From Gnetum montanum (taxonomy: Eukaryota; Streptophyta; Gnetopsida; Gnetales; Gnetaceae), in NCBI GenBank assembly GCA_015680685.1, contig MNCI01013788.1, positions 155,567-200,450 on the forward strand: a stretch of 44,884 bases of DNA, given 5' to 3'. The stretch's first letter is position 1. Every line of letters starts with the position of its first letter. Below are positions 1-10,399 of this stretch, piece by piece. Below the pieces are notes generated by a model. It ran no database searches, had not been told where the DNA came from, and saw only the letters and a list, made by a program, of their open reading frames with translations. Made by a program: the position numbers and the translations under genes.

Positions 1-39
1 GTGGGTCGGCAAGTGACGACAAGCGCATTGCGGACGTTC

Positions 40-252
40 AAGCTCATGGAGCAGGTCCAAAGTGTTGCGATGCTCCTCAGTATCCATGAAGTTCGCCGAT
101 TGTTGGATGCCTTGCATAGCGAATTCCTGCCTGCTCCGATCCGCCGGTGAGTCGCCCACATCCGGATGACAACGCGCTGAGGTTCGCCGGATATGTCTCC
201 GAAGCTCCCCCCAGGAGCTCTCACAACTGATGCCTAGGATGAGGTAGGGGCC
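40..252 (-). CDS. J-domain-like (DnaJ) module with HPD motif, copy A
   Basis: The minus-strand frame reads PYLILGISCESSWGELRRHI, then RRTSARCHPDVGD, then an acidic/basic helix ending in FMDTEEHRNTLDLLHELE. This has the order of a J domain: helix I (PYxxLGI), helix II (ELRRHIRRTSA), the His-Pro-Asp motif that stimulates Hsp70 ATPase (codons at 160-168), helix III, and helix IV (EEHRNTLD). No stop interrupts it. It is one base out of frame with the upstream coiled coil because of the G(14) run; 13 G would join them. LINE 1 and copy C carry the same module at the same place. Function as an Hsp70 co-chaperone is inferred from the motif only. Confidence 0.65.
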
Positions 253-724
253 TGCCCCCCCCCCCCCCGAGCCACTGACGGGCACTGTGCTCGTGTGCCC
301 GGTTGAGCTGTCTTTGTCTCTGCTCCTCCTCCCGTAGGCGTTCCTGCTCCGCTTTCTCCGCCTCCTCTTGGGCTCTATGGGTTGCGTCCTCCTGTTTCAG
401 CTCCTCTCTCACCTGGGCCCGGATCTCATCAATGAGCCGGGCCCGAGCAGCCTCCGCCAAAAGCTCATGTTGCCGTAGTTGCTCCTGTTCCCGCTCGTGG
501 AACTGGGCTTCCAGGTCAGCCCAAGACTGGGCAAGGGCCTCATTCCACTTGGCCTCCCACTCCCGCCTCTTGCGCACGCTATTTGGCTTGTTGTAGCTCC
601 TCAGCCCAGTTGGAGCGGCCGCTGGGGGGGGTCTGTCAGGGGGGAAACCGTCCTGATAGCAAGGGGGCGCAAGCTTCGTTGGGAGCAACATCCCCAAGCG
701 AAGGCTGTAGTTGTCGGAATCCAA
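253..724 (-). CDS. Charged coiled-coil segment of the LINE C-terminal region (copy A)
   Basis: An uninterrupted frame of about 150 codons is very rich in Glu, Gln, Arg and Ala, with heptad-like spacing (for example EAQFHEREQEQLRQHELLAE and IDEIRAQVREELKQE). It aligns with LINE 1 at about 5650-5890, which reads EAQF, then REKEMMRQHALHEES, then LIDEL and IREEL. A Pro-rich stretch precedes the coil. The frame has no clear Met start; position 724 is a TTG codon and the frame stays open upstream, so I read it as an internal part of a longer LINE product. It ends in a Trp-Leu pair followed by poly-Gly, encoded by a run of 14 G on this strand. That run shifts the frame away from the J-like module directly downstream. 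A structural or oligomerising role is inference. Confidence 0.6.
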
Positions 725-965
725 TGACTCTCTTGGCTGGTTGGGGCCGAGGGGGAAGGGGGGGCAGCAGAGGACGATGGGCCTGGCGCCCCCCAGCCCC
801 CCTCCACAGAGCCAGGATTAAGCCCAAATGTCGACCCCGTTGTTTGAGGATAAAAACAAATAGTTCCAATTAAGTGTGTCAATGAGATAAAAAGTGTGAC
901 TAATGATAATCTCATCACCCTCGCAAAGAGAAGTTGTTTGAATGGGAGGTGAAGCAAGTGTAGAC

Positions 966-1874
966 ATGAACTCGAGTCCTAGGGCTAGGTCCAACGAGGG
1001 GGCCCATGTTGGCAGTTTCAAGGAGGGTGGTCTCAGCACACATGGTGGTGGAACCGGAGGCAATGGTGTGGCGGCGGGTTCGAGTTTGTTGGGGGTGGGT
1101 TAGTGGCCAAGGGATGGGGGCATCAAGGCTTGCTCCTACCAAGAGGGGGTGATGCAGCTTCAAGTTCATGAACCACCAAGGGATGGGGTCTGTACCATGG
1201 AGGCCAACTTAATAGGCAAGTTTGTGTCCTCCGAGGCCCAATCTAAACTGGATTTGGTTAGGAAGTGGGTCTCTGACACTTGAAGGTTAAAAGAGGTGGA
1301 GGTTTGTAGTCTTTCTGAGGACCTCCTATTATTTGTATTTAAATCTTTGGAGGATTATGATAAGGCGCTTCTGGGGGGGCCATGGTTTTACGATGCCATA
1401 GGGCCTGCACTTACGCAATGGAGACCAAGGATGCACTAGGAGGTGGACCTCTTCTAGAAGGCATCAGTCTAGATCCGCATCTCTGGGATTCCCTGGGAGA
1501 TGTGGAGTTCGAATTTTCTAAGAACTCTTGTCAATTTATTTGGGGAGTTCATCTCTTTCGATAGATTCACAACCTCCATGGAGAAGATGGGGTTTGCTCA
1601 GTTCTATGTGTGCAGGTCCTTATCCTCCAAAGATTTGTTCAAGGAAATTGTTTTGGAACTCCTGGTAGGCGAAGAGATAGTTCACATCAAGTATGAGAAC
1701 CTGATTGAGGAGCAGCTAGACTTCGCTCCACTAGAGAATGGCTGTCCCATTTGTGGGAAGAGCAAGCATGGGACCGCTGGTTGCTGTCTTCAAGGTAAAG
1801 GCAAGGTGCCTCCAAAATTGTCAGCACCAAAAGATGGAGAGTGGATTTGGTTGGGTCGTTGGGGGTGTCCATAG
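966..1874 (+). pseudogene. LINE 1 ORF1 (DUF4283-like, zinc knuckle), broken
   Basis: ATG at 966 opens a Gly/Ser-rich N-terminus. It is followed by SEAQSKLDLVRKWVSD, LLLFVFKSLEDYDKALLGGP, LFGEFISFDRFTTSMEKMGF and a CCHC knuckle, CPICGKSKHGTAGC (C-X2-C-X4-H-X4-C), near 1741-1782. This is the usual plant LINE ORF1: an RNA-binding protein that coats the element RNA. Several in-frame stops and at least one frame change (around 1440-1500) break it. The same protein is encoded by LINE 2 at 11826-12770 on minus, which supports the assignment. Confidence 0.75.
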
Positions 1875-2240
1875 GCCCCAATGGCTATTACCCAAGGAGT
1901 GCAAGTGCCATGTGTGTGTGTGTGTTGGGGACAATCCCCGAAAAGGGTCTACTATCTCTCCCATTACCTCCCCAGCTGCCTCCCCAACCAAAAAGGGGGT
2001 GGAGCTCCTCCTAGTGGGGAGTTGGGTTTCAGTTGTTCATGGGGAACCCTTGCCCCTTATGCTAGAAACGATGCCACATGGGTTAGAGGACCCTGCAAGT
2101 TTCCTTGCTTCGTTGGGATCAGGTAGGCTTGGCCAACCCTCTAGTTCGATTGCCCACAGCAAGAAGACGCAGTTGGATATTGACTTGGGAATGCAACCAA
2201 CCTTAAAAGAGGTCTACAAGAAGCATTATGCAGGTCATGC

Positions 2241-2960
2241 ATGAAGACTTTATCTTGGAACTGTAGGGGTCAAGGTACACCCTATAAAAGAAATACCCTG
2301 AAAGAGATTGTGCAAAGTGAGGTGTGCGATGTTCTTTGTCTGCAGTAAACAAAGTTGCAAAGTGCAGAGGCTTACCACCTGCAATTGGAAGGGTGGAATC
2401 TACAATTGGTGCTATGTCAAGGGGTGTGCGAGGGGTCTGGTGATCTTGGCAAAGCCACGAATGACCCTGATAGATTCTTTTCATTGGAGTATTACCGTGA
2501 TTCTACCTTCAAGTGGCATCTAGTTGACTAATTTCTATAGGGCCCAAATGTGGGAGCTTAGGTTGCATGAGCTAGATTGGGTGGCGACGCTAGTTCCTGA
2601 CAAATGGCATTGGGTCATTGTTGAGGATTTCAACCAGCACCTACACCCTTGGGAGAAATCAAAAACAAATTGCCCTGGCCCTTTGGAGGCCCAAGAATTT
2701 CAAAATTTCTTGGATCTCCACTCCTTGGTGGATATGGATATTGCAAACTGTTGCTTCACATGGAGCAATAGGAGACAAGGCAAGGACCAGGTTCTTTCTA
2801 GGATAGATTGAGTTTGTATCAATTCTGAACTTTTACTACAATTCAACGTGCAAGTGTCAAGCAAGGAATGGCAAGCATCGGATCACCGTTCCATTCTCTA
2901 TTATCTTGGGAAGCCCAATCGAGGGCGTCCTCCCCCATTTCGATTCAAATGTTCTTAGCT
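2241..2960 (+). pseudogene. LINE 1 ORF2 endonuclease domain, broken
   Basis: The frame opens with MKTLSWNCRGQGTPYKRNTL at 2241, the standard start of plant LINE ORF2 (exonuclease/endonuclease/phosphatase fold; it nicks target DNA to prime reverse transcription). Later motifs are HWVIVEDFNQHLHPWEKS, CCFTWSNRRQGKDQVLSRID and SDHRSI. The usual G in the GDFN motif is E here, and stops occur near 2344 and 2521, so it is inactive. LINE 2 and LINE 3 keep homologous segments. Confidence 0.8.
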
Positions 2961-3289
2961 GCTTAAGCCCTGGTTACGCCCTTTGTTATAAGAGATTTGA
3001 GGAGATACCAAGGGGATAAGGGGGGCCCCTGAAATTTCCTCTAGGATGGATTGCTCAAACTGAAATTCTTTAGGGAGTTTGCAGACATTCTTGGGCCAAA
3101 TATCCTTGATGCTTTTAACCTGATGTTGGCTAGGAGGTAGGTGTGATGGGAGATTAATTGTTCCAAAATCGTTTTTATTCCTAACTGCCTAATGCTTCTA
3201 ATCTGGCCCATTTCAGACCTATTGGGGTCTGTAATGTGCTGATCTAGATCTTTTCAAAGTTACTAGTTCAACAGTTAGTGCCACTGATG

Positions 3290-4640
3290 TCAAAAGTTGT
3301 TGGCAAACATTAGGCCGGATTTGTTCGGGGTCAATTCCTACATGATCAAGTGATACTAATGCAAGAGGTTATTCATGCTCTCAAACCACCAAATTCCCAG
3401 GACTATGCCTGGAACTCAATATCACTAAGGCTTATGATACGGTAAGTTGGGAGGCACTATCTACTACTATGCAGCTAAAAAGATTTGACCCTGCCTTCAT
3501 TAGCCTATGCATACACATTCAGGCATCAGTGGATTTCCCCTTTGATATTGGGGGGATATTGTGGGGGTTCTCCTCCCCTAGACAAGGGTTGCAGCAAAGG
3601 GACCTGCTCTCACCTTGGATTTTCATTATCACGATCGATCTCCTTCAATACTATTGTAAGGCTGAGGGGGTGTGCAGTCTTGAGATTGCAAGGGTTGAGT
3701 GCTTGATGGAGCACTACATTGATGATACCATGTTGCTTTCTAGAGCGGTCGTTCCCCAGGTGGCCTTGGAAATTGGGCTAGAGATAAATCAAGGGGAGTC
3801 TTCAATTCACTTTGTCAATGTTGACCCTAGGGTGGGGAGTTGCATATTACAGGTTTTGGGGATCTACCGGGATCCCCTCAGAATTCATATCTAGGCATCT
3901 TTTTGTTTGAGTGGGGGAGGAAACAAATGTAACATAAACTTATCTAGAAAATGGAGACTCGGGTGCGGCACTGGGTCAATCACTTCCTCACAAAAAAGAG
4001 CAAACTTACCTTGGCATCAAGGGTTCTTTCAGCTATTGCGAGATTTGTGGCCTCAATGATCATTCCTCTGCAGACTATCATTCAGAAACTAAATCAATTA
4101 ATACGTAATTTTGTGTGGTCTAGGGGAAGAGGGGGTAGTAGAATGCATTTAATTAGTTGGGGCACTATTGTGCAGCCTCAAGAGGCAAGGAGTTAGGTAT
4201 TTTAAATTTGAAGATGAATTTTTTATGGAGCACCAACAATTAGTAATACGACTTCTTTAGCAAGATGCAAGGGCTACCCAATGGATTAGAATCATGACAC
4301 ATAAATATCAATGCTAGGAAGTGGGGCCCCATGACTCAATTCTATGGCAAACACTTTGTGAACATGCACAATTCGTGACGGTGCGGGGTTTGATGGGGGA
4401 GTCTTCACAGCGGGTTATTCAGGGCCTATATCTATTGGTAGATGAATGGAAACGCATTTGGTAGGGCCAATTGTTGAAGAAGATTAAGGTCTTCATTTGG
4501 TTACTTGAACATAACCCGCTTCCTATTCGTGTGCTATTAAGACCGAGGGGGCTACACATTAATGATGAGTGCCCATTATGCTCTGATAGCCCCAAGACGA
4601 TAATACATGTTGTTTATCAATGCTCATATGTGCAGAACAT
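3290..4640 (+). pseudogene. LINE 1 reverse transcriptase and zf-RVT region, broken
   Basis: Visible RT motifs, spread over more than one frame: LNITKAYDTVSWEAL (from the D-KAYD motif), RQGLQQRDLLSPWIF (degenerate RQGDPLSP) and the catalytic box read as HYIDDTMLLSRA near 3715. They are followed by the thumb-like stretch WVNHFLTKKSKLTLASRVLS at about 3970-4030. A zf-RVT module follows at about 4470-4640 (KIKVFIWLLEHNPLPIRVLL, then CPLC and HVVYQC). It would copy element RNA at the nicked site; frameshifts and stops disable it. Confidence 0.8.
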
Positions 4641-4799
4641 TTGGTAGGCTGCGAGATTGCATGGCCCTACACAATTAACAAGGAACTCCAAAGTGATGCT
4701 TATTTTATGGGAGGTTTGGAAAATCGACAATCGTGCTATCTTCAAACTACAATGTATTCCGATGCCTAGGCAAGCCTCACTTAATGTTGAGCATGCATG

Positions 4800-5350
4800 G
4801 TAGGAAGTGACTATTACTATGGGAGTAATGCCTACATACGAGCCAACCTGCACAGCATATCGGGTGAATTGGAAGCTGTGGAGGCTAGTCGAGCGGATTG
4901 GTTGGAATGAGGTCCTACCATGCCTAGAAGGGGACCTAACGCTAGCTGATGACTCCTTTTTCTCAAATTGGAGTGGGGATGTCGCAAAGTTCCATGGAAC
5001 TAGGATCATGTTAACTAAGGCAATAGTGGCCCTATACCTGGAGACCCCGGCCATGGGATAAATACTTTTACCAATGGAGTGTGGATTCCATGACATAGAA
5101 ATGTTCTTCACTAGTGTTGTGCCATGTACCAACAATGGCCAAGTACCAAAATCAACATTGCTGCTGATCTGGCAACAAGCAACTGAGCTGGTGGATAGGT
5201 TTTTTGTCCAATATAGAAATGCTTCCAAACTTTAAAGTACACATTTTGCATTCTTGAAAGGTATGCACCTTGAGCAATGGGTCAACCTTTCTAAAGTTTT
5301 CCTGGAGGTGCTACACAAACAGTGCAAAGGTCACCATTCAGGGTTAATTC
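4800..5350 (+). pseudogene. Conserved segment downstream of zf-RVT in LINE 1, function unknown
   Basis: Past the usual end of a plant LINE ORF2 the frame continues with IGWNEVLPCLEGDLTLADD, FFSNWSGDVAKFHGTRIMLT, LLLIWQQATELVDRFFVQ and HFAFLKG. LINE 2 encodes the same order on minus at about 7690-8295: GWEDMLQCIEGELGLL, FFTNWEGDETRF, LLGVWQVVADLVDCFFV and HFAFL. Because two diverged copies keep it, it is a real part of the family. I do not recognise the fold; it shows no RNase H or metal-binding pattern. Stops are present in both copies. Confidence 0.55.
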
Positions 5351-5479
5351 TCATCCTTTGGTGGGTTGCGTCACTAGGACAACCACAGGTGTTGCTACCT
5401 AGGGTTACGCCACCTAGGCTCACAATGCCATGTAAGGCGGTTTACTTGCATCGACCAACGCCGCGAAGGGGGTCGAGTT

Positions 5480-5895
5480 ATGGCAATGAAGATTGCTGAG
5501 GACCTTGAGGGTTGCAACTCACTGGGGAGACAAGATGCTTCGACTACGTTGTTGTGTGTGGTAGAGGAGGCGATGGAGAAGGCTAGGGCTAATGAGCCTA
5601 AGGTTTGGAAGGCCAAATGAGGAGCTCATGAAGAGGCCTTCCAATGGGTGCAGGCCCAAATGGAGGCTCAATTCTAGGGGAGAGAAAAGGAGATGATGAG
5701 GCAACACGCGCTCCATGAAGAAAGCACCCAAGCAACACTGATTGATGAGCTGTAGTCCCAAATTAGGGAGGAACTACAACATGAGGAGGAGAAGCGCCAA
5801 GAATGCAAGAGGTTGGAGGAGGTGGTTGAGGTGCAAGAATGTGAAGAAGTGGCGTAGCTATGTCGGCAAGTGGATAGAGCACATGCTCAGAATGC
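5480..5895 (+). pseudogene. LINE 1 charged coiled-coil segment
   Basis: The translation is rich in Glu, Arg, Gln and Lys: AMEKARANEPKVWKA, EAQF, REKEMMRQHALHEES, IREELQHEEEKRQECKRLEE. It ends in QMWLRARQ directly before the J-like module. It matches copy A (253-724, minus) and, more loosely, copy C (15390-15640). A few stops interrupt it. It may be the end of ORF2 or a separate third frame; the decayed sequence does not decide which. Confidence 0.6.
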
Positions 5896-5920
5896 CCAGA
5901 TGTGGCTTAGGGCAAGGCAG

Positions 5921-6178
5921 TGCGCTTATTTGGCATTAGATATCCATTGAGATACTACATGGTTGGTTTTGCACAGACATATATGTAGAACATCGTTCGA
6001 GCTACATCCAGATGGAAGAGGATCGGCTGATGTTTGTGCTAGGAAGGAAGCAACGTTTAAGGATTTTCAGGAGGCAACAACCTTTATTGATTCTGAGCAC
6101 CACAGAGAAGTGCTCAATGATATTCATAATCAGGAAATTCCTGATTGTGCATGTCAGAACTTGTCTAAACGTCTATAG
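5921..6178 (+). pseudogene. LINE 1 J-domain-like module with HPD motif
   Basis: The frame reads CAYLALDIH, a stop, DTTW, then LHRHICRTSFELHPDGRG, then ARKEATFKDFQEATTFIDSE and HHREVLNDIHNQE. HPD is encoded at 6005-6013. Helices I to IV of a J domain can be assigned in order, with helix II basic as in true J proteins. A single stop (TGA at 5948-5950) breaks helix I. It is in frame with no known host gene here and lies 330 bp before the element's poly(A), so it belongs to the LINE. Confidence 0.6.
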
Positions 6179-6179
6179 C

Positions 6180-6514
6180 AGGTTTGGCCATTGGCGATCC
6201 CAGGGATCCATACAGTGTTAGCTGTTTTATCCGATATTGTCTTGATAGGGGGATGAGGGGGTGGTCCATAACACCCTGATTTTGAGCACTTTGTTGTCTG
6301 GCGGGAGTTCGTCCATGAATATGACTTGGAGGTCAAGGATCTGGCCTATGTTTTTATTTTTGCTCTTTTTTATTAGGTCTTGGGTGGTGGGAGGGGGGGT
6401 CGTTACCCACCTTCCTCGAGGCAGGGGTCGTCCCTCCCCCACCACAATGTAAATCAACAAATTGTACAATATTTTCCTTTAGTAATACAATCCTGAACAT
6501 TCTCTCAAAAAAAA
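6180..6514 (+). other. LINE 1 3' untranslated region and poly(A) end
   Basis: Non-coding. It contains a G/C-rich patch (6386-6440, cctcgaggcaggggtcgtcc) like the one in the antisense LINE tail near 20880-20950, then AT-rich DNA and A(8) at 6507-6514. Confidence 0.6.
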
Positions 6515-6831
6515 TGACATAAGCAATGTTACTTGTTGCTGATAGATTTAACATCCCACGGAAAAGAAAGGGCCTAGTGTTACTAGTAGGTGTCCTAGAA
6601 ACTGATTATTCAAAACACAAATGAATTCTCAACAATATTGATTAAGGAGAGGCTCTTTAAAAAATCCCCAAGGTTCCACGTCCTCTATAGGACCCTAATA
6701 AGCACCCTCTAAATTCTCACTACAATTTTTTCCTCCACTTCTTAGAACATGGGACTCTACTTCCGCTAGCAACTAATAAGCATACGACTCAACATAATGG
6801 TGGGTTGATTACAAGGCCTATATACCTTCTT
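6515..6831. other. Spacer between LINE 1 and LINE 2; nothing recognised
   Basis: AT-rich, without a credible frame. It is the DNA into which LINE 2 inserted, since its end (ttccctcattaac, 6832-6844) recurs beyond the far end of LINE 2. Confidence 0.5.
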
Positions 6832-7079
6832 CCCTCATTAACGTTTTTTTTTTCTTTTTTTTTAGGGGAAGTTGAGTAGCATTAAACAAGAGAAAAATAA
6901 TGTACAAAGGTGGTAGCACATGACCACCACCCATTAAAAAGTGGTGGAGCCCCATGGTGAGCCACAGACCCCTAGCCCACACCCCCAAAAACCAAGCCCC
7001 CCCACATGGCTAGCCCTAAGCCCACCCAAGCATTATCAACCCTGCCCTGCAAAAGAACCTTCCCAAAACAAAAACAAAA

Positions 7080-7650
7080 ACCCCTAGTAGATGGTCGAGG
7101 CTCCCAGTTCAACCTTGCTCCGCTCGTGCCACTCTACCCTCTGTAGTTCCCAAAGTCTCGACCACAAACACCCTTGAAGTCACCTCTCTAGCCTAACCTA
7201 GAGACTATTCATTCTATCCAGTTCCTCTAGCCATGCCCGACTACATCTCACTTCACCACAAAGCCTCATAGCACTCGTGTCTCAACCTATGCAACTCGAC
7301 CATCTGAGCATATTCAGCGGTGTGCTGCTCTAGCAGGTCTTCCATGAGGTGTAGATCCCAAAGCCTCTACGTGTCCACCTGTGCCTGAATTGATGCACAC
7401 ATCACCTCCCAGCACAACTACCAAATCATCCTTTCCTCAATTCTCACCTACTCCACCGCTGACCAGCAAGCCACCATGAGGTCCTCCCGCAGCTGATCAA
7501 CCCACGCTATCTACCCGCCTTGCTCACCCTCGAGCCCCTCCTCCCGAATATTGGCCCTAGAAGTCTATCCCATCTTGCAACTCCCTCCAGGCTGCTCAAG
7601 CCCCTACGCTCCCTACTCTGGCACCCAAGGCCTCCTGTAGTAAAAGAGCA
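7080..7650 (-). pseudogene. LINE 2 C-terminal coiled-coil region, without an HPD motif
   Basis: One minus frame reads DQLREDLMVACWSAVE, then MEDLLEQHTAEYAQMVELHR, then LRHECYEALW, WLEELDRMN and LWELQRVEWHERSKVEL, with several stops. It is rich in Leu, Glu and Arg in coiled-coil fashion and sits where LINE 1 has its coiled coil. I read all three minus frames down to the poly(A) and found no HPD motif or J-like helices. This element has either lost the J-like module or belongs to a sister lineage. Confidence 0.5.
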
Positions 7651-7689
7651 CTGGTGCAAGCCTCACCTGCATTAGAATATCCGCCTTCC

Positions 7690-8295
7690 CCCTCTTCAAA
7701 GTGCCAAGATGACCCCGAAGTGGCACCTGGGCCTATTCCGTAGCAAAGAGCACAGCAAAAATCTGGGAATGTTCACTGGAATATTGTGTCAAGTACACCT
7801 GAGGAAAGCAAAGTGAGCCTCCACCAGTCAATGTAGGGAACCGAACTAGACAAAAAAACAATCCACAAGATCCGCAACCACCTGCCAAACACCCAGCAAC
7901 TTATTTTTTCGAATGTGCCCACTTCTAGTCCATAGCACCGCACCCTAAAAAAACTTAGCCGCACACGTCTGAGAGTGCATGACCGGGGGGATAATCTCCC
8001 CAGCCGCCTACACCCCTAGAACCTCCTACAGCGCCCTCTCAGTTAGTGCAATCCTCCAACCTCAAAACCGAGTTTCGTCACCCTCCCAGTTAGTGAAGAA
8101 ACTTTTTGTCAGTAGCCCAAGCTCCCCTTCAATGCATTGTAGCATGTCCTCCCATCCCATCTGAATAATCAACAACCAAAATTGAGCATCTCCCATGTAT
8201 TCCGTAACAGCAAGATCATGGATAGGCCCCCACACCATAACTTGTGTAGCTTCCGTCCACAAAAAGACCCCAGCCCTGACAATCATGGACAACAT
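7690..8295 (-). pseudogene. LINE 2 conserved post-zf-RVT segment
   Basis: Homologous to 4800-5350 of LINE 1: MGWEDMLQCIEGELGLLTKS, FFTNWEGDETRF, then IALTERALQEVLG, SGHIRKNKLLGVWQVVADLV, DCFFV and HFAFL. The end of this part, near 7965-8080, needs frame changes. Function unknown. Confidence 0.5.
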
Positions 8296-8449
8296 TGCAC
8301 CCGTTGCCCTCTAAAAATAACATAGTTTCTACTTTTCCAAGTAGACCATAATATATCTAGTGCCTATGAGTCCTCGAAAGGTGGGACCGGAGGAGGAAGC
8401 CGAGCCATCTACCAAACCTCTCCCATAAACATGCAATGATGAAGCAGAT

Positions 8450-10230
8450 AATTGAAAGTCTCCACCTCCACCTAACAGAGTGGACAAGTGTCATCCACCA
8501 CAATTCCCCATGCCCTCAATGTCTCTTGCACTAGTAAGGCCTTGTGCTTGACAAGCCAACCAAAAGTTTTAATCTTTTCTAGCAATCTACCTTTCCATAA
8601 CTCTTTCCACCCAGCCATTGACGGATACAAGTCCTTGATCACCTCAGCTGGCAATTTGCCCAGCAGCCCTTTAGCCTCCATTATTCCAAAATGGCAACAC
8701 AAGTTCTTCCACAAATATGAGCATCCATCGCTTGCCTCCCAGCGATGATACTTCTAATCAAGAATCCTCATCCATGGGGTCCAATCTGTTAAGCAAGCAT
8801 TGTGTGCCCAGCGTGACCTCATCCAGAAAGAAGAGCATCCCAACACCACCTGCCTCCCACAGCCTCACCGTGAGCTGCCAACCAAGTGCAGCTTTCTCCC
8901 CCCAGTGCCCCTGGACCAAATAAATTGCCTGACCATTTGGTCAACTTTTTGCATGACCCCAACCAGTGGAGCAACCATAGACGCAGTGTACCGGGCCATA
9001 GCCATTAGTACCATGGATGCCAACACGATCTTACCCCACCACGACAGGAACTAGTTACTCCAATGCGAGAGTTTTGACCGCACTTTCTCCAACAACCCAA
9101 TCCAAGTTCCCTTCCAATGCCAGTCAAACATCGGCATGCCCAAGTACAACTCCTGTTGTTTGCAGCCCTGCAGGATGCCCAACACTTGCATAATCTTTGT
9201 GCTTACCTACCCCATGGTATTAATGAAATGGATGGTTGATTTCCCCTTATTGACTACCAACCTCAGTTCCCCCTCCATCCTGTACAAGGCCCTCGTTAAA
9301 GCCTCCACCTACAGCACCGCAGCCCTAGAAAATAGAATCATGTCATCTGCAAAATATGCAGCCAAGCAATGCTCGCCCATGATGGTCAGCCCCTACATCC
9401 CCTCAATAAGACAATATGCCTACAGCATATCCATAACAAGGAGAAAAAGAAAGGGACAGAGCAAGTCCCCCTGGCATAACCCCCTCCCCATGGCATTGAA
9501 GCCCCACATCTGACCATCAATATCCAACGAATACCAACCTAATATTTGCATCTAGAGACAAAGGTTGACAAAAGCAAGGTTGAATCCTTTCAACAACATG
9601 ACTTGCTGTAAAGCCGCCCAACTTACCGTGTCATAGGCCTCAGCAACGGCTAGTTTGAAAATCATGCCTGGAAACGACAACCTCCGTAGCTAGTGCATAA
9701 CCTCATGAAGCAACAAAACCTAATCTTGCATGAAGCAGTTCCTAATGAACCTAGCCTGGTGCACACCCACAACCTTTGGCATTAGAGGGGCCAAGTAGGC
9801 CACAAGCAGCTTCGAAAATAGACAAAGCAATGTCTTGCAAACCCCTATGGGCTTGAGCTAGGCAAGCTCTGACAGATCCAGTACTGTCAACAGGAACACA
9901 ATTTGAGAGCAGTTAATTTCTTTTTTCACCTACTACCAACGAAGCATTTGTTAAAGACATGCAACATGTTCTCCTCCATTATGTCCTCAAATTCTCTGAA
10001 GAACTCAACCAACCAACCATCGAGCCCCGACGCCTTGTTAGGCTACATTGATCACAGCACTGCTTGCAACTCAGCCCTAGTGAAAGGCTACATAAGCTTC
10101 TAGTTATCAGCCCCCAACACCATTCACTGCACCGGCACCAAAATCGACACCATTTCCCGCTTGTGCTAGACATTGACCCAGTAATCCTTAAGGCCATCTG
10201 CAATTTCCTGCTCACTAGCCATGGTACCAA
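8450..10230 (-). pseudogene. LINE 2 reverse transcriptase and zf-RVT, broken
   Basis: On minus, in order: AELQAVL and PNKASGLDGWLVEFFREFED (RT start, about 10090-9980), AVAEAYDTVSWAALQQVMLL, GLCQGDLLCPFLFLLVMDML, the catalytic box AAYFADDMILFSRA (about 9370-9330), the thumb-like LSHWSN with LSWWGKIVLASMVLMA (about 9060), and zf-RVT with LLEKIKTFGWLVKHKALLVQ and DDTCPLC near 8590-8470. The FADD box keeps both catalytic Asp. Stops and frame changes prevent a full product. Confidence 0.8.
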
Positions 10231-10399
10231 CAACCTGTGTATGAATTTTGCACTTCAAATTCCCCTTTCTTTTGGCAGTAGCAAAAAAGGAACACGTGTT
10301 CCTATCCCCATCCTTGAGCTAGGACACTCAGGCCCTCTGCCTCCAATACTCTTCCTCCTCCTTGTCCAACGCCTGTAGTTCGTAGAGTAGGTCTTACTC

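Larger units (their letters stand above)
1..870 (-). mobile_element. 3' part of a plant LINE (copy A), running off the window start
   Basis: Read on the minus strand, this stretch encodes a charged coiled coil followed by a J-domain-like module. Both match the 3' end of LINE 1 (about 5500-6150) and of the LINE tail at 15339-16246, in the same order. The 3' UTR and poly(A) lie beyond position 1, so no target-site duplication can be found. The upstream limit is soft, at about 840-960, where similarity stops and the head of LINE 1 begins on the other strand. It is far more GC-rich than most of the window and holds the most intact J-like module of the three copies, so it may be the youngest. Assignment to a LINE rests on homology to the other two copies; no RT is visible in this part. 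Confidence 0.6.
940..6514 (+). mobile_element. LINE 1: nearly complete, degenerate plant L1-type retrotransposon
   Basis: In order on plus: ORF1 with a zinc knuckle (966-1874), apurinic-type endonuclease (2241-2960), reverse transcriptase (about 3290-4200), zf-RVT (about 4470-4640), a further conserved segment (4800-5350), coiled coil (5500-5890), J-like module (5921-6150), 3' UTR, and an end in CTGAACATTCTCTC plus A(8) at 6507-6514. The tail matches copy C, which ends CTGAATTCTTCTC plus A(8). Many stops and frameshifts show it is dead. The 5' end is approximate and I found no convincing target-site duplication. Confidence 0.85.

Noticed and set aside
303-596. Ser/Cys-rich plus-strand frame
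   Set aside because: Antisense shadow of the Glu/Arg-rich coiled-coil frame of copy A.
6515-6531. TGACATAAGCAATG after the LINE 1 poly(A) as a target-site duplication
   Set aside because: No matching copy near the element's 5' end around 840-960.
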